The notes below the pieces were generated by a model. It did no database searches, was not told the DNA's origin, and was given only the letters and a program-made list of their open reading frames with translations. Below, piece after piece: positions 1-10,115 of a stretch of DNA of 64,000 bases (within the stretch, counting starts at the first letter, position 1; each line of letters starts with the position of its first letter). Origin of the DNA: Altererythrobacter sp. BO-6 (lineage in GTDB: Bacteria; Pseudomonadota; Alphaproteobacteria; Sphingomonadales; Sphingomonadaceae); assembly GCF_011047315.1 (NCBI RefSeq), contig NZ_CP049259.1:2108001-2172000 (forward strand). Reading direction: 5' to 3'. The position numbers and the translations under genes were made by a program.

Positions 1-2
1 AG

Positions 3-1232
3 TGCTGTGAAGAGCCGCCCGAATTGCTCGACGACCTTTTGTGCGAGGAGGAAGGTGCGTTCTACCTGCGCTGGCAGCGCGAGACCAATCGCGAGCTTGC
101 CGAGTTGCACGAACGGACCGAGCGACAGCTTGAAATTCTCGAAGCACGCAACCGCATCAATTCTCGTCAGCTCGAGCGCCAGATGGCGGAACTTCGAAGG
201 CGCCGTAGGTTGCCGGACACAAGCCCCGAAGCGCGCAACGCCCTTTCTGCGATCATCCGTGATCTAGAATCAGAACTGGACGAGGAGGCAGCGAATTTGA
301 TTTTGCGCCGCCGCCGGATTCTGAAACGCGCTGAAGCGGCGGAAGAGGCCCTGTGGCAGCGCGAGGACATCTTGTTTGAAGTCGAGCCCCTTTTCGTCGT
401 CCACTGGCGTGCAGGAAATCTATCAGCCGAGCGGGGCACCAGTCACAGCTGGAGAGAAGGTCACTTCTATTCGACTCCAAGAGTTTTCAATGCGCCAAAG
501 CTCAGGTTTCCAGGGGTCGTGCTGGCTGAAATCAAAGATTCCTTGCGACGAAGCGCCGATGAAAAAAAGGAGGAAATGGCGGGACCCGATCCCGTTGCAA
601 GGCCCCGGCCGGAAGACCTGCCCAAGGCCGCCCCCATCAGGAAGAAGATCATCGGTGAGGCCATTCCCGTCAAAGGGCTGCGCGCTCCTCCGAGGACTTT
701 GCGGCCTAAACAGGTAACTCCCGACGGTATTCCCCGTCCGGCTGGCCAACAGACGCTCTCGGAAATCGATGAGGACCTCCAAGCCAAGCGTTCGGCCTTG
801 GCCGAAAAGCTGAAAGCGCTCGAAATCAAGGGCCGCAAGTTCCTTCCTGGTTCACCCAAGACACGTCGCAATCAGATGGAGCGCGCAGATGTGGAACGGC
901 AGATCGCTGCATTAGACCTCCGGATTTCTGCTGCAGCCAAGAAGCCCAAACAGGAAGCCGGACCGAAGAGAGACCAGGGGCCATGGACGCCAGAGCGGGT
1001 CAGTTTGCTGAAGAAAATGTGGTTGGAAGGTCATTCTGCGAACGAGATTGCTGCGACGCTTGGCGGCACGAAACGCAACGCTGTGATCGGCAAAGCAAAG
1101 CGCCTTGGGCTGCCCTTCATTTACGGGAAAGAAAACCCGACGGATTCCTCGAACCCGACAGACCGAACCAAGCTGGATCTGGAGCGGGAGCTTCTGCGAC
1201 GGCTGGAAAGATCAGGTGATGGCGCTTCTTGA
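3..1232 (+). CDS. Coiled-coil protein with C-terminal GcrA-like domain, 5' end outside window
   Basis: The frame is open to the first base of the window, so the true start lies upstream; an internal TTG at 24 has no convincing ribosome site. The first 140 or so residues are charged and predicted to be a long coiled coil, ending in a segment reading VEPLFVVHWRA. From memory this resembles the tail of large SNF2-type helicases found beside restriction systems. A Pro/Lys-rich middle follows. Residues about 319-365 (counted from 24) match the N-terminal DNA-binding part of GcrA, with WTPERVSLLKKMWLEGHSA and a helix-turn-helix around NEIAATLGGTKRNAVIGKAK. GcrA is an alphaproteobacterial regulator that reads adenine-methylated DNA. 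The gene ends 101 bases before mod and is codirectional with it. A helicase-plus-GcrA fusion is inference; the GcrA-like segment is clear. Confidence 0.7.
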   Translation, partial: CCEEPPELLDDLLCEEEGAFYLRWQRETNRELAELHERTERQLEILEARNRINSRQLERQMAELRRRRRLPDTSPEARNALSAIIRDLESELDEEAANLILRRRRILKRAEAAEEALWQREDILFEVEPLFVVHWRAGNLSAERGTSHSWREGHFYSTPRVFNAPKLRFPGVVLAEIKDSLRRSADEKKEEMAGPDPVARPRPEDLPKAAPIRKKIIGEAIPVKGLRAPPRTLRPKQVTPDGIPRPAGQQTLSEIDEDLQAKRSALAEKLKALEIKGRKFLPGSPKTRRNQMERADVERQIAALDLRISAAAKKPKQEAGPKRDQGPWTPERVSLLKKMWLEGHSANEIAATLGGTKRNAVIGKAKRLGLPFIYGKENPTDSSNPTDRTKLDLERELLRRLERSGDGAS

Positions 1233-1333
1233 ATCTTGGGAATTCGGACACTGAAAATGAATATCGGCATGTGGAAAATATTACTCTTTCTCAAGGCTAT
1301 CGCGTCAGGAAACATAACGATAGAAAAGACCGT

Positions 1334-3142
1334 ATGACCAAGAAGACCAAGCTTGAACTGACCTGGCCCGGCAAGGACGAACGGCCGAAGCTCGAACCGC
1401 GCATTCTGATCGAGGATCCCGCGAAGAGCTATCACGCCAGCGTGCGGCGGGATGGCGATGTGTTCGACAATATGCTGATCAAGGGTGACAATTTGCTCGC
1501 GCTCAAGGCGCTGGAGCAGGATTATCAGGGCAAGGTGAAGTGCGTTTACATCGACCCGCCCTATAATACCGGGCAAGCGTTTGAGTATTATGACGACGGT
1601 CTAGAGGTCTCGCTGTGGCTTTCACTCATGCGCGACCGACTCTCTATATTGCGCAATCTACTCGCCGACGATGGTGTGATTTTCATTCAGATTGACGACA
1701 ACTACCTGTTCCATCTCAAAATCATTTGCGACGAGATTTTCGGAATATCTAATTTTGTAAACGTCATATCGATTAAGACCAAGAATAGCTCTGGAGCGAG
1801 CGGCGGCGGTGAAGATCGTCGCCTGAAGAAGCACACCGAGTTTCTGCTTTGTTATGGGCGTGAACAATTCACAGCTTTCAATCCGGTTTATTCAGAGCAA
1901 CGATTGGATGAGTTGCTCGATGACATGGCGGCAGAAGGCAAGAGCTTTAAGTATACATCAGTTATGACCCATCGCGGATCATCCGAGTATATTGGATCAA
2001 CGCTAGATGGGGCTGGCGAGGAGATTAAGGTTTTTCGCCATGTGGGTTATGAGATCAATTCTGCAACGAAGCTCGCCAAGCAGCAAAACATCAGCCTGAG
2101 CTCGCTCATTGAAAAACAATTCGAAAGAATTTTCACGACTGAAAATGCTCAAACCTCGATCAGAACAAGGGTTCAAGACTTTATAGGCGCAGAGGATGGC
2201 TTGTTCCGCATCGAATACACACCAAAATCAGGACGGGATAAAGGAAAGACCACCGAGGTATTTTTTCAAGGAGCACAAAAACGGCTGGTCAGCTTTTTCT
2301 CGAACGTTGCTGAAAAGCGGGGTTCAGTTGTGTTCAAAAAAGAACGGGTTGGGACGCTTTGGGATAAATTCAATTGGAACAACGTCACCCGAGAGGGTGG
2401 CGTCCGATTTCCAAACGGGCAGAAGCCTGAGCAGTTGATCCAGCACTGCATTGAGCTCGCCACAAAGCCACTTGATCTCGTGCTGGACTCCTTCGCAGGC
2501 TCGGGCACTACAGGCGCCGTCGCCCACAAAATGGGGCGTCGCTGGATTATGGTCGAAATTGGCGAACACGCCGATACGCATATCGTCCCGCGCTTGCAGA
2601 GCGTAATCGACGGCTCCGATCAAGGCGGGATCAGCAAGGCGGTGGACTGGAAGGGTGGTGGCGGCTTCCGCTACTTCACGCTCGCCCCGTCGCTGCTGGA
2701 ACAGGACAAATACGGCAACTGGGTGATCGCGCAGGATTACAATCCAGTGATGCTGGCCGAGGCGATGTGCAAGCACATGGGCTTCACCTATGCGCCATCG
2801 CAGGACCCGGCGGAATATTGGCGCCACGGCCATTCGACCGAGACCGATTTCATCTATGTCACCACGCAGGCGCTCACCCACGAGGCTTGCGCCAAGATCG
2901 CCCATGATGTGGGCCCGGACCGCTCGCTGCTCATCTGCTGCAAGGCCTATGATGCCGCCGCCGATGCCTTCGAGAACCTGACGCTGGTGAAGATCCCCAC
3001 GGCCATCCTGCAGAAGTGCGAATGGGGCCGCGACGATTACTCGCTGAATATCCAGAAGCTGCCCCAGGCAGGGGATGAGGAAGAGGTCGAGCCTGTAGGC
3101 GAAGATTTACCGCTGTTCGCGGGGGAGGCAGGCGATGACTGA
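1334..3142 (+). CDS. Type III restriction-modification DNA methyltransferase subunit (Mod)
   Basis: This is a 602-residue beta-class N6-adenine (or N4-cytosine) DNA methyltransferase. The catalytic DPPYNTG motif is at about residues 74-80 and the SAM-binding FAGSGTT motif at about 387-393, an order typical of Mod subunits. The central portion between them carries the variable target-recognition region, and the C-terminal third has the usual extension of type III Mod proteins. I chose the ATG at 1334 because the protein then begins [11 protein letters not shown], as family members commonly do, rather than a TTG at 1229 that overlaps the previous gene. It overlaps the downstream res gene by 8 bases, so the pair is translated as a unit. 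In the type III complex Mod both methylates and supplies sequence recognition for Res. Confidence 0.9.
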   Translation: MTKKTKLELTWPGKDERPKLEPRILIEDPAKSYHASVRRDGDVFDNMLIKGDNLLALKALEQDYQGKVKCVYIDPPYNTGQAFEYYDDGLEVSLWLSLMRDRLSILRNLLADDGVIFIQIDDNYLFHLKIICDEIFGISNFVNVISIKTKNSSGASGGGEDRRLKKHTEFLLCYGREQFTAFNPVYSEQRLDELLDDMAAEGKSFKYTSVMTHRGSSEYIGSTLDGAGEEIKVFRHVGYEINSATKLAKQQNISLSSLIEKQFERIFTTENAQTSIRTRVQDFIGAEDGLFRIEYTPKSGRDKGKTTEVFFQGAQKRLVSFFSNVAEKRGSVVFKKERVGTLWDKFNWNNVTREGGVRFPNGQKPEQLIQHCIELATKPLDLVLDSFAGSGTTGAVAHKMGRRWIMVEIGEHADTHIVPRLQSVIDGSDQGGISKAVDWKGGGGFRYFTLAPSLLEQDKYGNWVIAQDYNPVMLAEAMCKHMGFTYAPSQDPAEYWRHGHSTETDFIYVTTQALTHEACAKIAHDVGPDRSLLICCKAYDAAADAFENLTLVKIPTAILQKCEWGRDDYSLNIQKLPQAGDEEEVEPVGEDLPLFAGEAGDD

Positions 3143-5828
3143 GCTCAACCCCCAGCGCACCCGCCGCCAGATAGCCCAGCGCCTGTCGCTGCGCGCACCG
3201 CAGGAACTGTCGCTCAATATCCTCGGCGAGGTGCTGGAGAAGATCGACTTTGCCCAGACGATCGACCTCGACGCGCTGCTGAAGGAAATTCAGGCGCTCT
3301 ACCCCAGCGTCGAGGATTTCGAACGCAGCTTCCCGTCACTCTGCTTTGCGCTTGCCACGGGTGTCGGCAAGACCCGGCTGATGGGCGCGTTCATCGCCTA
3401 TCTTTACCTCACCGGCAAATCGAAGAACTTCTTCGTCCTCGCGCCCAACACCACGATCTACGACAAGCTCGTGGACGACTTCTCCAAGCAGACATCGCCC
3501 AAATATGTGTTCCGCGGCATCTCGCAATTCGCGCAGACGCCCCCGATCATCGTCACCGGCGACACCTGGCAGGAAGGCCGCGGCATCCGAGGTAGCGACC
3601 TGTTCGGTAGCGAAGCGATCATCAACATCTTCAACGTCGACAAGATCAACAAGGACAAGGGCAAGATCCGCAGCTTCCGCGAGACGCTGGGGGACAGCTA
3701 CTTCGATTACCTGTCGAAGCTGCCCGACCTGGTGATGCTGATGGACGAGGCGCACCGCTATCGCGCTGCGGCCGGAGCCAAGGCAATTTTCGAGCTCGAC
3801 CCGAAGCTGGGTCTTGAGCTGACGGCCACGCCAAAGTCGGTAGGTTCCAATTCGCGCGACTTCCGCAACGTGATCTACGAATACGGCCTCGGCAACGCCA
3901 TGGCCGACGGCTTTGTGAAGGAACCGGCCGTTGCAACCCGCGCCGATTTCGATCCCAAGGCGTATGACGAGGATGCGCTCGAAGGGATCATGCTGGAAGA
4001 CGGCATCCATTACCACGAGCATGTGAAGACCGAGCTGGAGCTCTATGCCCGCGAGACGGGGCGCAAGCGGGTCTATCCGTTCATGCTGGTGGTGGCACAG
4101 GACACCGCACACGCCAGCCGGTTGCGCGCGCGGATCGAGGACGATGGCTTCTTCAACGGCGCTTACAAGGGCCGCGTGATCGAGGTGCACTCGAAAGTGC
4201 GCGGCGAGGAAAGCGACGAGACGATGGAGCGGCTGGTGCGGCTTGAAGAGGCCGGCGACACCGACATCGTCATCCACGTGAACAAGCTGAAGGAAGGTTG
4301 GGACGTCACCAACCTCTATACCATCGTGCCGCTGCGAGCGTCAGCCTCGGACATCCTGACCGAACAGACGCTGGGGCGCGGCCTGCGGCTTCCCTACGGC
4401 GAGCGCACCGGAAACGAGGCGGTCGATACGCTGACCGTGATCGCGCACGACCGTTTCGACGAAGTAATCAGCAAGGCTCGCGAGGACGGCTCCATCGTTC
4501 AGATGAAGCAGCTGAAGATCGGCCAGGGCGGAGACGTCACAACCGACCCTCAAGTTGTCTATACCGTGCCCACCGGCTTCGAGGCGGCACTGACCGGGGC
4601 GACAATGCCTGAGTCGAAGCTGGAGAGCAGCGAGAAGCAGCAACCCTTCATCTTCGAAACGCCCGAAGAGCAGGACATTGCCAAGGTCACGATCGAACTG
4701 CTGCGTAACAAATACAGCCGTGAGCTCAAGGGCGGTCACAAGGAGCTGAATACCCCGGAGGTCCAGAAGCGCATTGTCGACGATGTGCGACGCCTGACAG
4801 AACAACGCCAGGGCTCGCTTGAGGGGATCAAGAAGGAACCTGACGTCGAACGGCTGGTAGCGGTGGTAACGGCGAGCGTGGCCGAGAACAGCATCGAGAT
4901 CCCGGAGATTGTTGTCCTGCCCAGCCGCGAGGTGAACTTCTGGTTCGAGGATTTCGACCTGTCAGGCATCGACGACATCCGGTTCCAGCCGATTTCCGAT
5001 CGTCTGTTGATCCGCAACTTGCGCGATCAGTCACAGCGCGAACTTGCCCGTTCGATCGAGGGGCCGCGCGAGGAGCGGGTCGAGAATTACGTCGTCAAAT
5101 TCCTGATGGATTACCCGCAGGTCGATTACGACAGTCAGGCAGACCTGCTCTACAAGCTGGCGGGGCAGATGGTAGCGCATCTCCAAAGCTACCTCGCCAG
5201 CGCTGAAGACGTCGAGAACGTGGCGCTGGCCCATGGCAAGCTGCTGGCTGAGCGAATATTCGCCCAGATGAAGGCGCATTATCGCCAAACCCCGGCGGAA
5301 TACCGTGCCAACAAGATCCGTTCGTTCCGCACGCTGGAACCGCAGAACATTGCCTATTCACCGGCGCGTTCACTGCCACTGACGGAGGCTGCGACGCCGC
5401 TCTCGGCCACTCCCAGCTATACCTTCCGCGGTGGGAAAAAGAGCCCATATCAGTTCCACAAATTCCACTCGGACCCCGAACGGCGCTTCGCCGTTATGAT
5501 CGATAGCGATTTCGAAAGTGATGTTTTGCGCTGGCTCAAGCCTGCGCGGAGCCAGTTCCGTATCGAGTATCAGCCGGGCAAACCCTACGAGCCGGACTTC
5601 GTCGTCGAGACTAAGTCCGAGAAGCTCATCGTAGAAATCAAGGCCAGCAACCAGATGGACGATGCCATCGTAAAGGAGAAAGCGCGCGCCGCTGCGGAGT
5701 GGGTAAAGCACGCCAATGAATTTGCGACCGAGGGGGACGGCAAGGCCTGGAGATACGCGCTCATCCCAGACAGTGCATTGACGGAAAGTGCGACGCTCGC
5801 AGGTCTCTTGGGCCGATATGCGGCTTAA
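3135..5828 (+). CDS. Type III restriction enzyme subunit (Res), DEAD/DEAH helicase-nuclease
   Basis: The 897-residue product is the helicase-nuclease partner of Mod. Walker A is ATGVGKTR at residues 74-81, the Walker B/DEAH box is LMDEAHRYR near residue 204, and helicase motif VI-like sequence ([11 protein letters not shown]) follows at about 415. Near the C-terminus (about 820-836) [20 protein letters not shown] gives a PD-(D/E)XK nuclease core with D and E-x-K. The length fits the family. The start overlaps the end of mod by 8 bases. The enzyme would translocate or slide on unmethylated DNA and cut away from the recognition site. No truncation or missing motif is seen, so the system looks intact. 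Confidence 0.92.
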   Translation: MTELNPQRTRRQIAQRLSLRAPQELSLNILGEVLEKIDFAQTIDLDALLKEIQALYPSVEDFERSFPSLCFALATGVGKTRLMGAFIAYLYLTGKSKNFFVLAPNTTIYDKLVDDFSKQTSPKYVFRGISQFAQTPPIIVTGDTWQEGRGIRGSDLFGSEAIINIFNVDKINKDKGKIRSFRETLGDSYFDYLSKLPDLVMLMDEAHRYRAAAGAKAIFELDPKLGLELTATPKSVGSNSRDFRNVIYEYGLGNAMADGFVKEPAVATRADFDPKAYDEDALEGIMLEDGIHYHEHVKTELELYARETGRKRVYPFMLVVAQDTAHASRLRARIEDDGFFNGAYKGRVIEVHSKVRGEESDETMERLVRLEEAGDTDIVIHVNKLKEGWDVTNLYTIVPLRASASDILTEQTLGRGLRLPYGERTGNEAVDTLTVIAHDRFDEVISKAREDGSIVQMKQLKIGQGGDVTTDPQVVYTVPTGFEAALTGATMPESKLESSEKQQPFIFETPEEQDIAKVTIELLRNKYSRELKGGHKELNTPEVQKRIVDDVRRLTEQRQGSLEGIKKEPDVERLVAVVTASVAENSIEIPEIVVLPSREVNFWFEDFDLSGIDDIRFQPISDRLLIRNLRDQSQRELARSIEGPREERVENYVVKFLMDYPQVDYDSQADLLYKLAGQMVAHLQSYLASAEDVENVALAHGKLLAERIFAQMKAHYRQTPAEYRANKIRSFRTLEPQNIAYSPARSLPLTEAATPLSATPSYTFRGGKKSPYQFHKFHSDPERRFAVMIDSDFESDVLRWLKPARSQFRIEYQPGKPYEPDFVVETKSEKLIVEIKASNQMDDAIVKEKARAAAEWVKHANEFATEGDGKAWRYALIPDSALTESATLAGLLGRYAA

Positions 5829-6024
5829 TTCTCGACAATCCGGGGCGTATCCAAACGGAGCAGGCGGAGTGCCGTGAGTTTTGTGCTCAGTATTGGCGCT
5901 GAGGCGATTTGTCGCGGACCTCTTTAAAAGTCAGCAGGGGGCAGGTAGCGCCTAAAGGAAACCAGCCTCAACAAAGAAGGCGCATCATTGCGCCAACGGT
6001 GACGGAATCGTTTGCCGAAGCGAT

Positions 6025-7116
6025 CTACAGGTCAGGAATGAGCCACCATTCGGGTTGACCGTCTGCCCAGTCGTCACTCTCTTGGAAAAGTCTCAACCAA
6101 TCTCCAGCAAGTTTGACCGGAAATCGGCACGCAACTTTGGCCACCTCTCGATATTGGGAGAGGTAGAAATCGCCATACAATCGGTCGCACCCCAAGCAGC
6201 CATTACTGAGGTATCGCTCCTTGCGTGTGCGACTGAAGCGGACCTTAAGATGGCTCTGATCAAAGCTTTGCGGAAGGTGCAGGCGCAATTCTTCTATCAA
6301 TGCATCGTGAGGCGTTAGATCGAGCAGGGACACATCGACTTTCTCTCCCGCGACATCGAGTTCGATGCCAACGATAATGTCAGTGATAACGCCGCATGCT
6401 TCGCAATCCGCCTCAGCGATCAATACCTGCGCCTCTGCCGATGCCCCAATATCCGTGATGCGCCCCCAGCGTAATCGCTTCGAAAGCGCTGCTCGGATGA
6501 AATCCGCCATCGGAGTGACGACTTTCCATCCAGCCTTTGCTTGCCGGTCGCTCCGGCTCATGCGCGACCAACGGTATGGTATGAGGGCATGAAAGCCCTC
6601 GTCCAGACTGCCGCCAATACAAGCTGCAGGAAGGTCTTGGCTAACGGGGAACCCCGGCTGTCGCAAAAGCCAAAGTCCCCTGATGCCGGATTGCTGGTAA
6701 CGATCCTGTCGGCGAAGGGTTTCGTCATTCACCTGTCCCGACCATTGGACTTCAATGGCAACCATAGCGCTGCCCTTGGTAGCTAAAACATCCGCTCGCC
6801 AATGTTCACCGTCTGGTGTCGAGCCTGACACCTCCGTCTCAGCTGACCACCCGCATTCCCGTGCCACGTCGACCGCCAGGGATTTTAGAACGCGATGCTC
6901 TTCGCCCTCGTCAGCCGTGAGGCACCGTCCGACTTTCGAGTGAGCGAAGAACCGCGTGCCCCGTCGCGACTTTTTGAGGACGACAAGTGATTCACAGCAA
7001 GGCATGCGCAGATTCTTGAGCTTGCGGTTGCCGATCTTGAGCTTGTCCCACTGCTCGGCTGTCAGATCGAATGCGTGAATCCGATTATTTTTCTCGTCCA
7101 GACAACTAAGAGGCAT
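6025..7116 (-). CDS. Competence protein CoiA-like family protein (nuclease-like)
   Basis: The 363-residue protein resembles the CoiA family. An N-terminal region with paired cysteines (MPCCES and an adjacent FFAHSKVGRC) looks like the CoiA zinc or treble-clef region. It is followed by EHRVLKSLAVDVARECGW and by a nuclease-like core with WRADVLAT and MVAIEVQWSGQ, where D and E-x-Q occupy PD-(D/E)XK positions. A second Cys pair (DCEACG) lies near the middle. CoiA is named for a role in transformation in streptococci, but homologues in Proteobacteria commonly sit in accessory or defence regions, as here. It is convergent with res and stands alone. The role in this strain is unknown. Confidence 0.65.
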   Translation of the reverse strand: MPLSCLDEKNNRIHAFDLTAEQWDKLKIGNRKLKNLRMPCCESLVVLKKSRRGTRFFAHSKVGRCLTADEGEEHRVLKSLAVDVARECGWSAETEVSGSTPDGEHWRADVLATKGSAMVAIEVQWSGQVNDETLRRQDRYQQSGIRGLWLLRQPGFPVSQDLPAACIGGSLDEGFHALIPYRWSRMSRSDRQAKAGWKVVTPMADFIRAALSKRLRWGRITDIGASAEAQVLIAEADCEACGVITDIIVGIELDVAGEKVDVSLLDLTPHDALIEELRLHLPQSFDQSHLKVRFSRTRKERYLSNGCLGCDRLYGDFYLSQYREVAKVACRFPVKLAGDWLRLFQESDDWADGQPEWWLIPDL

Positions 7117-7427
7117 TTTGATCTGATCCTCGGTCCATAGTGCCAGGCCAAACTAATTCACTCTATCACCTCATAGGGCCATTGCCATGCCGACTATAGA
7201 AATGGGGTGCCGCGGATGATGTCGGATCCCTTCACTCAGATTCGGAAGCGTGAGCCGACCGGATGTGCAACGCGAAGCTTGCGCGAACACTGGGCATTGA
7301 TGTGTTGAGGGGACATCTGACCCTCGACTGGACGGAGGCGAACTTCGAACTTGCACTCGACGTTTCCAGGCCGAATAGCTCTCGATAATAAACTGACGGT
7401 GATGTTCCCAAGGCATTGCTATCGGAC
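7117..7427. other. Intergenic stretch without recognisable gene
   Basis: About 310 bases between the CoiA-like gene and a small membrane-anchored protein gene. I see no reading frame with family resemblance, no terminator-type hairpin with a T tract and no repeat. It may contain decayed coding sequence, but nothing supports a specific call. Confidence 0.4.
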
Positions 7428-7913
7428 TTACTCTTCTCCTCTGAGACGAGTCCCGCTCACAATTATGTCGTAGCGCGGCGACGCAAGGTTATATGGAACG
7501 GCATCTGCTGGGATGGGATTGGTTTCGCCAATGTAGAACTGCGGCATCGCAAAACAGTCCTGATAGACATGATCGAAAGGGATGATCCGATCCGATCCGA
7601 TTACTTGACTGTAATAGACCGTCGAATGCCCTTCATCTGATACCTCAATGATGAAGCCGACATTGAGAACATCTTGAGAAGCCACATTGGTTAGAGTGAT
7701 TTCCAAGGGAAAGTTTGGCGTGCAATTGCCCGGACCAGCGCTGATCTCAGCCAGCACGTTGCCCTCGCCAAATTTGTCCCGATCATCTGATTTCACTGCG
7801 TTAAAGGCTGCAGCAACCGCAATCAGTAGCACTCCCACTGCGGCCATTTTGCCGCCGACTGTTGCGACCTTCTTCCAGCCGCTATCATACTTTTCGTCTG
7901 GCACGTCGTTCAT
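7428..7913 (-). CDS. Hypothetical protein with one membrane segment
   Basis: I do not recognise this 161-residue protein. A short charged N-terminus (MNDVPDEKYDSGWKK) is followed by one hydrophobic segment (about residues 20-40, MAAVGVLLIAVAAAFNAV). The remainder is a soluble domain with beta-sheet-like patterning (NCTPNFPLEITLTNVASQ, then VLNVGFIIEV), compatible with a membrane-anchored extracytoplasmic beta-sandwich. Two cysteines, in NCTPN and QDCFAM, could pair. It lies among other orphan genes of the accessory region. Codon use and AT-rich flanks suggest acquired DNA. Confidence 0.55.
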   Translation of the reverse strand: MNDVPDEKYDSGWKKVATVGGKMAAVGVLLIAVAAAFNAVKSDDRDKFGEGNVLAEISAGPGNCTPNFPLEITLTNVASQDVLNVGFIIEVSDEGHSTVYYSQVIGSDRIIPFDHVYQDCFAMPQFYIGETNPIPADAVPYNLASPRYDIIVSGTRLRGEE

Positions 7914-8339
7914 CTTGCTCCCGACCCTAATGCCTGATGCCTAATCTGAAAAAGACAATCAAGCCAGAAGCTTATTTCCGTGCAATCCGAACTTGGACAA
8001 CGCTATCTCGACCTCAAGTTTCATCGTTCAGAGGTTGTCGGATGATAAGTTAGAGAGAATGCCGCTCTGAGAGTCGGCTGTCCGATCCTCAAACTTGGGA
8101 GCAGGTCAAAAAGTGGCGGAACCGCAATCCAACTGCTCTTCCTGCAAGAGCTGTTCAATGGGCTATAATTGAAAGATGGAGGTCCTAACTTTGATCGTTC
8201 CACACAACCCGGACGGAGCCGATCAGGCGGTGTCGGCGTGATCCTGCCATCCAGAGCTGTGGGATTGTGAATGACAATACTCTTCCCAAATGTCTGCTAA
8301 CGGCCCAATTGTAGGCGTTGGTCGGCCCCGAAGTCAGCT
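7914..8339. other. Intergenic stretch with a possible decayed coding remnant
   Basis: About 425 bases with no complete gene. On the + strand, positions 8054-8188 form a 44-codon open frame ending in TAA and containing DPQTWEQVKKWRNRNPTAL, which has natural protein composition. It has no ATG, GTG or TTG start before the upstream in-frame stop at 8051-8053. It may be the tail of a gene whose front was lost. I do not recognise the family. Confidence 0.3.
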
Positions 8340-8993
8340 TCAGCTGAATCCGTTCAAGACGACATAATTAATTGAGCCATCTTGGTGCCCTGTGACTTCG
8401 ATCTCAGCACCTCGATAACGAACCTTCTTTGTGTCGGACAAATTGACCGTAAACTCTCGCGTTCTCTCGTTGCCACGATCGTCGACTTCAGAAAAAAGAA
8501 ACGTGGCTGCGTCTCCGCTTAGTCCAGACAGCTCAATCGCGAGTTTGGAGGTGTTCGGCCGCATCACAAATACTTTTCCGTGTTCAACGTCGGAACTCGG
8601 TCGTTTAATGCATGCCCCTTGAGAACAGAACTTGACCTCATTCCGTGAAAAATCGACATTTACTTTATATCTGTAACTATCTCCAACGGTGTTGTTACGG
8701 TAATTATCGTATTGAGTTATATATTTACCGTCGGAATCATCCTTGCAAAGTGGCTCTCCTTCAAGGACAGAGAATGTATAGGCTCCAAGAAATGTGTTCT
8801 TATTCTCATTGAATTTTGGAGTAACGCATTCTTTAATCGATCCTTTGCGTTCCGAGTAAACAACGTCACCGATTTCCGCATGACTGGCGGCACCGATGTT
8901 TGGCGTATGCTCCACCTGTGGAGTGTAATCTTGGGCCGCCGCAATAGCGGCAAAGCCTGCGACGATGGAACACAGAGCGGCAAATTTCCTCAT
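8340..8993 (-). CDS. Exported hypothetical protein
   Basis: Starting at the ATG complementary to 8991-8993, the 217-residue product has a clear signal peptide (MRKFAALCSIVAGFAAIAAA, cleavage likely before QDYTP). The mature part has four cysteines and a beta-rich pattern with segments such as VKFCSQGACIKRPSS, suggesting a disulfide-bonded periplasmic or secreted domain. I do not recognise a family. An in-frame start 29 codons earlier would bury the signal peptide and was rejected. It stands between a membrane-anchored orphan and a secreted thermonuclease-like gene on the same strand. Confidence 0.6.
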   Translation of the reverse strand: MRKFAALCSIVAGFAAIAAAQDYTPQVEHTPNIGAASHAEIGDVVYSERKGSIKECVTPKFNENKNTFLGAYTFSVLEGEPLCKDDSDGKYITQYDNYRNNTVGDSYRYKVNVDFSRNEVKFCSQGACIKRPSSDVEHGKVFVMRPNTSKLAIELSGLSGDAATFLFSEVDDRGNERTREFTVNLSDTKKVRYRGAEIEVTGHQDGSINYVVLNGFS

Positions 8994-9259
8994 CTGTCGG
9001 ACTCCACTGATAATATCCCCGCTTAAGAGAGAGTAAGGTGGGCGTTTTGTAAATACGTTAGCGCGTTTCGAACTGCACACTTGAGCTTCAGGGCTAGCTT
9101 AGATTTCTGGCAGTCAGAGGTTCTGATCTAAGCCTCCGAATGGGCGGTAAAATTCTCTCAGCCCCTGAATTCACGGACATTCAGCGCGTCAATGCGTAAC
9201 GCTACAATCGGCGAGGCAGCTTGCGTTCGTGGCGCGAAAGCGAAGCCATTCCAATCAAC

Positions 9260-9988
9260 TCAACGCACGATTGCCCGTCGATACCCTGCGGCTTGTGCTT
9301 CTTCTTCAGTGCAGAACCAGGCTTCAGGACGCGTCGCGTTGTAATAAGGCATTCCCGGAAGGTGATAGATCCACTCCCCGCGGCGAGAATGATTGCCCTT
9401 AATCAGGCACTGGCCCTGATCTTGCCAACGACGCAGCGATGAACTTGTCGAGGCAGGCGGCCTGGCTTCGCGTTGAGGCTCTTCCTTCGACTGCTGTGCA
9501 ATGCGATATTGTTCTGGTTTCTGGAATTCCCACTGCCATAATCCCGACTTGCTCGCACGTGCTCGCTGTTCTGCTGCGACATAGTCTTCGCTGTATTGCC
9601 GATAGGCAGTAGCCCAACCGGCCTCCACCATCGCCTGACCTATATCGACGCCGCTGATACGGCAGACTGCCACCATGCGACCATGTGCATCGGTTGATTT
9701 GCGGAGACACGAGAGGGACGCATCACCAATCAGCGAGGCAAGTTTAGCTTTCGCCATTTCACCGCAAGCAACTGCTGCACCATTGTCGAAACACTGCTGA
9801 TCAAGCTCCGGTGCATCGATACCAAACAGGCGAACTTGCAGTCCGGCGATCGACAGAGAATCGCCATCGGCAACCTGTGCAGTTCCCTGAAGTGATTGCG
9901 CTTGGCTGCCTGTTGGAATTGATGCGCCCAAGATTGCTGCCGCTATGATGAAAGATCTCGTGAAGTGCACTTTGTCCTTTCCCAACAT
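9260..9988 (-). CDS. Secreted thermonuclease-family (SNase-like) protein
   Basis: The 242-residue product begins with a signal peptide (RSFIIAAAILGASIPTGSQA) and continues with a staphylococcal-nuclease-like fold: GTAQVADGDSLSIAGLQVRL, FGIDAPELDQQC, and DAHGRMVAVCRISGVDIGQA followed by VEAGWATAYRQY. Conserved Asp/Glu and Arg positions expected for catalysis are present in FGIDAPE and DAHGRMVA. After a Ser/Arg/Glu-rich linker a small C-terminal module (CLIKGNHSRRGEWIYHLPG, then a CTEEEAQAAGYRRA end) resembles the short Cys/Trp module often attached to bacterial SNase proteins. It would act outside the cytoplasm on DNA or RNA. Such genes are common in plasmids and islands of alphaproteobacteria. 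Confidence 0.82.
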   Translation of the reverse strand: MLGKDKVHFTRSFIIAAAILGASIPTGSQAQSLQGTAQVADGDSLSIAGLQVRLFGIDAPELDQQCFDNGAAVACGEMAKAKLASLIGDASLSCLRKSTDAHGRMVAVCRISGVDIGQAMVEAGWATAYRQYSEDYVAAEQRARASKSGLWQWEFQKPEQYRIAQQSKEEPQREARPPASTSSSLRRWQDQGQCLIKGNHSRRGEWIYHLPGMPYYNATRPEAWFCTEEEAQAAGYRRAIVR

Positions 9989-10115
9989 TGTGGCTGCCGC
10001 AGATTATTCGCGAAGAGAAGTTAAGGCTAGGTGGAATACCAGCAGCGACGCCGATGATTAGGGCTCGAAGTCCTGGGATGCGGACCAAACAGAACCATTG
10101 GTGGACGCTAGACCG

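Noticed and set aside
1229..1333. TTG start that would extend Mod by 35 residues
   Set aside because: The extension has no family similarity and no good ribosome site; homology begins at the ATG at 1334.
5979..5994. Terminator after res
   Set aside because: GGCGC-ATCATT-GCGCC forms a short hairpin but no T tract follows in either direction.
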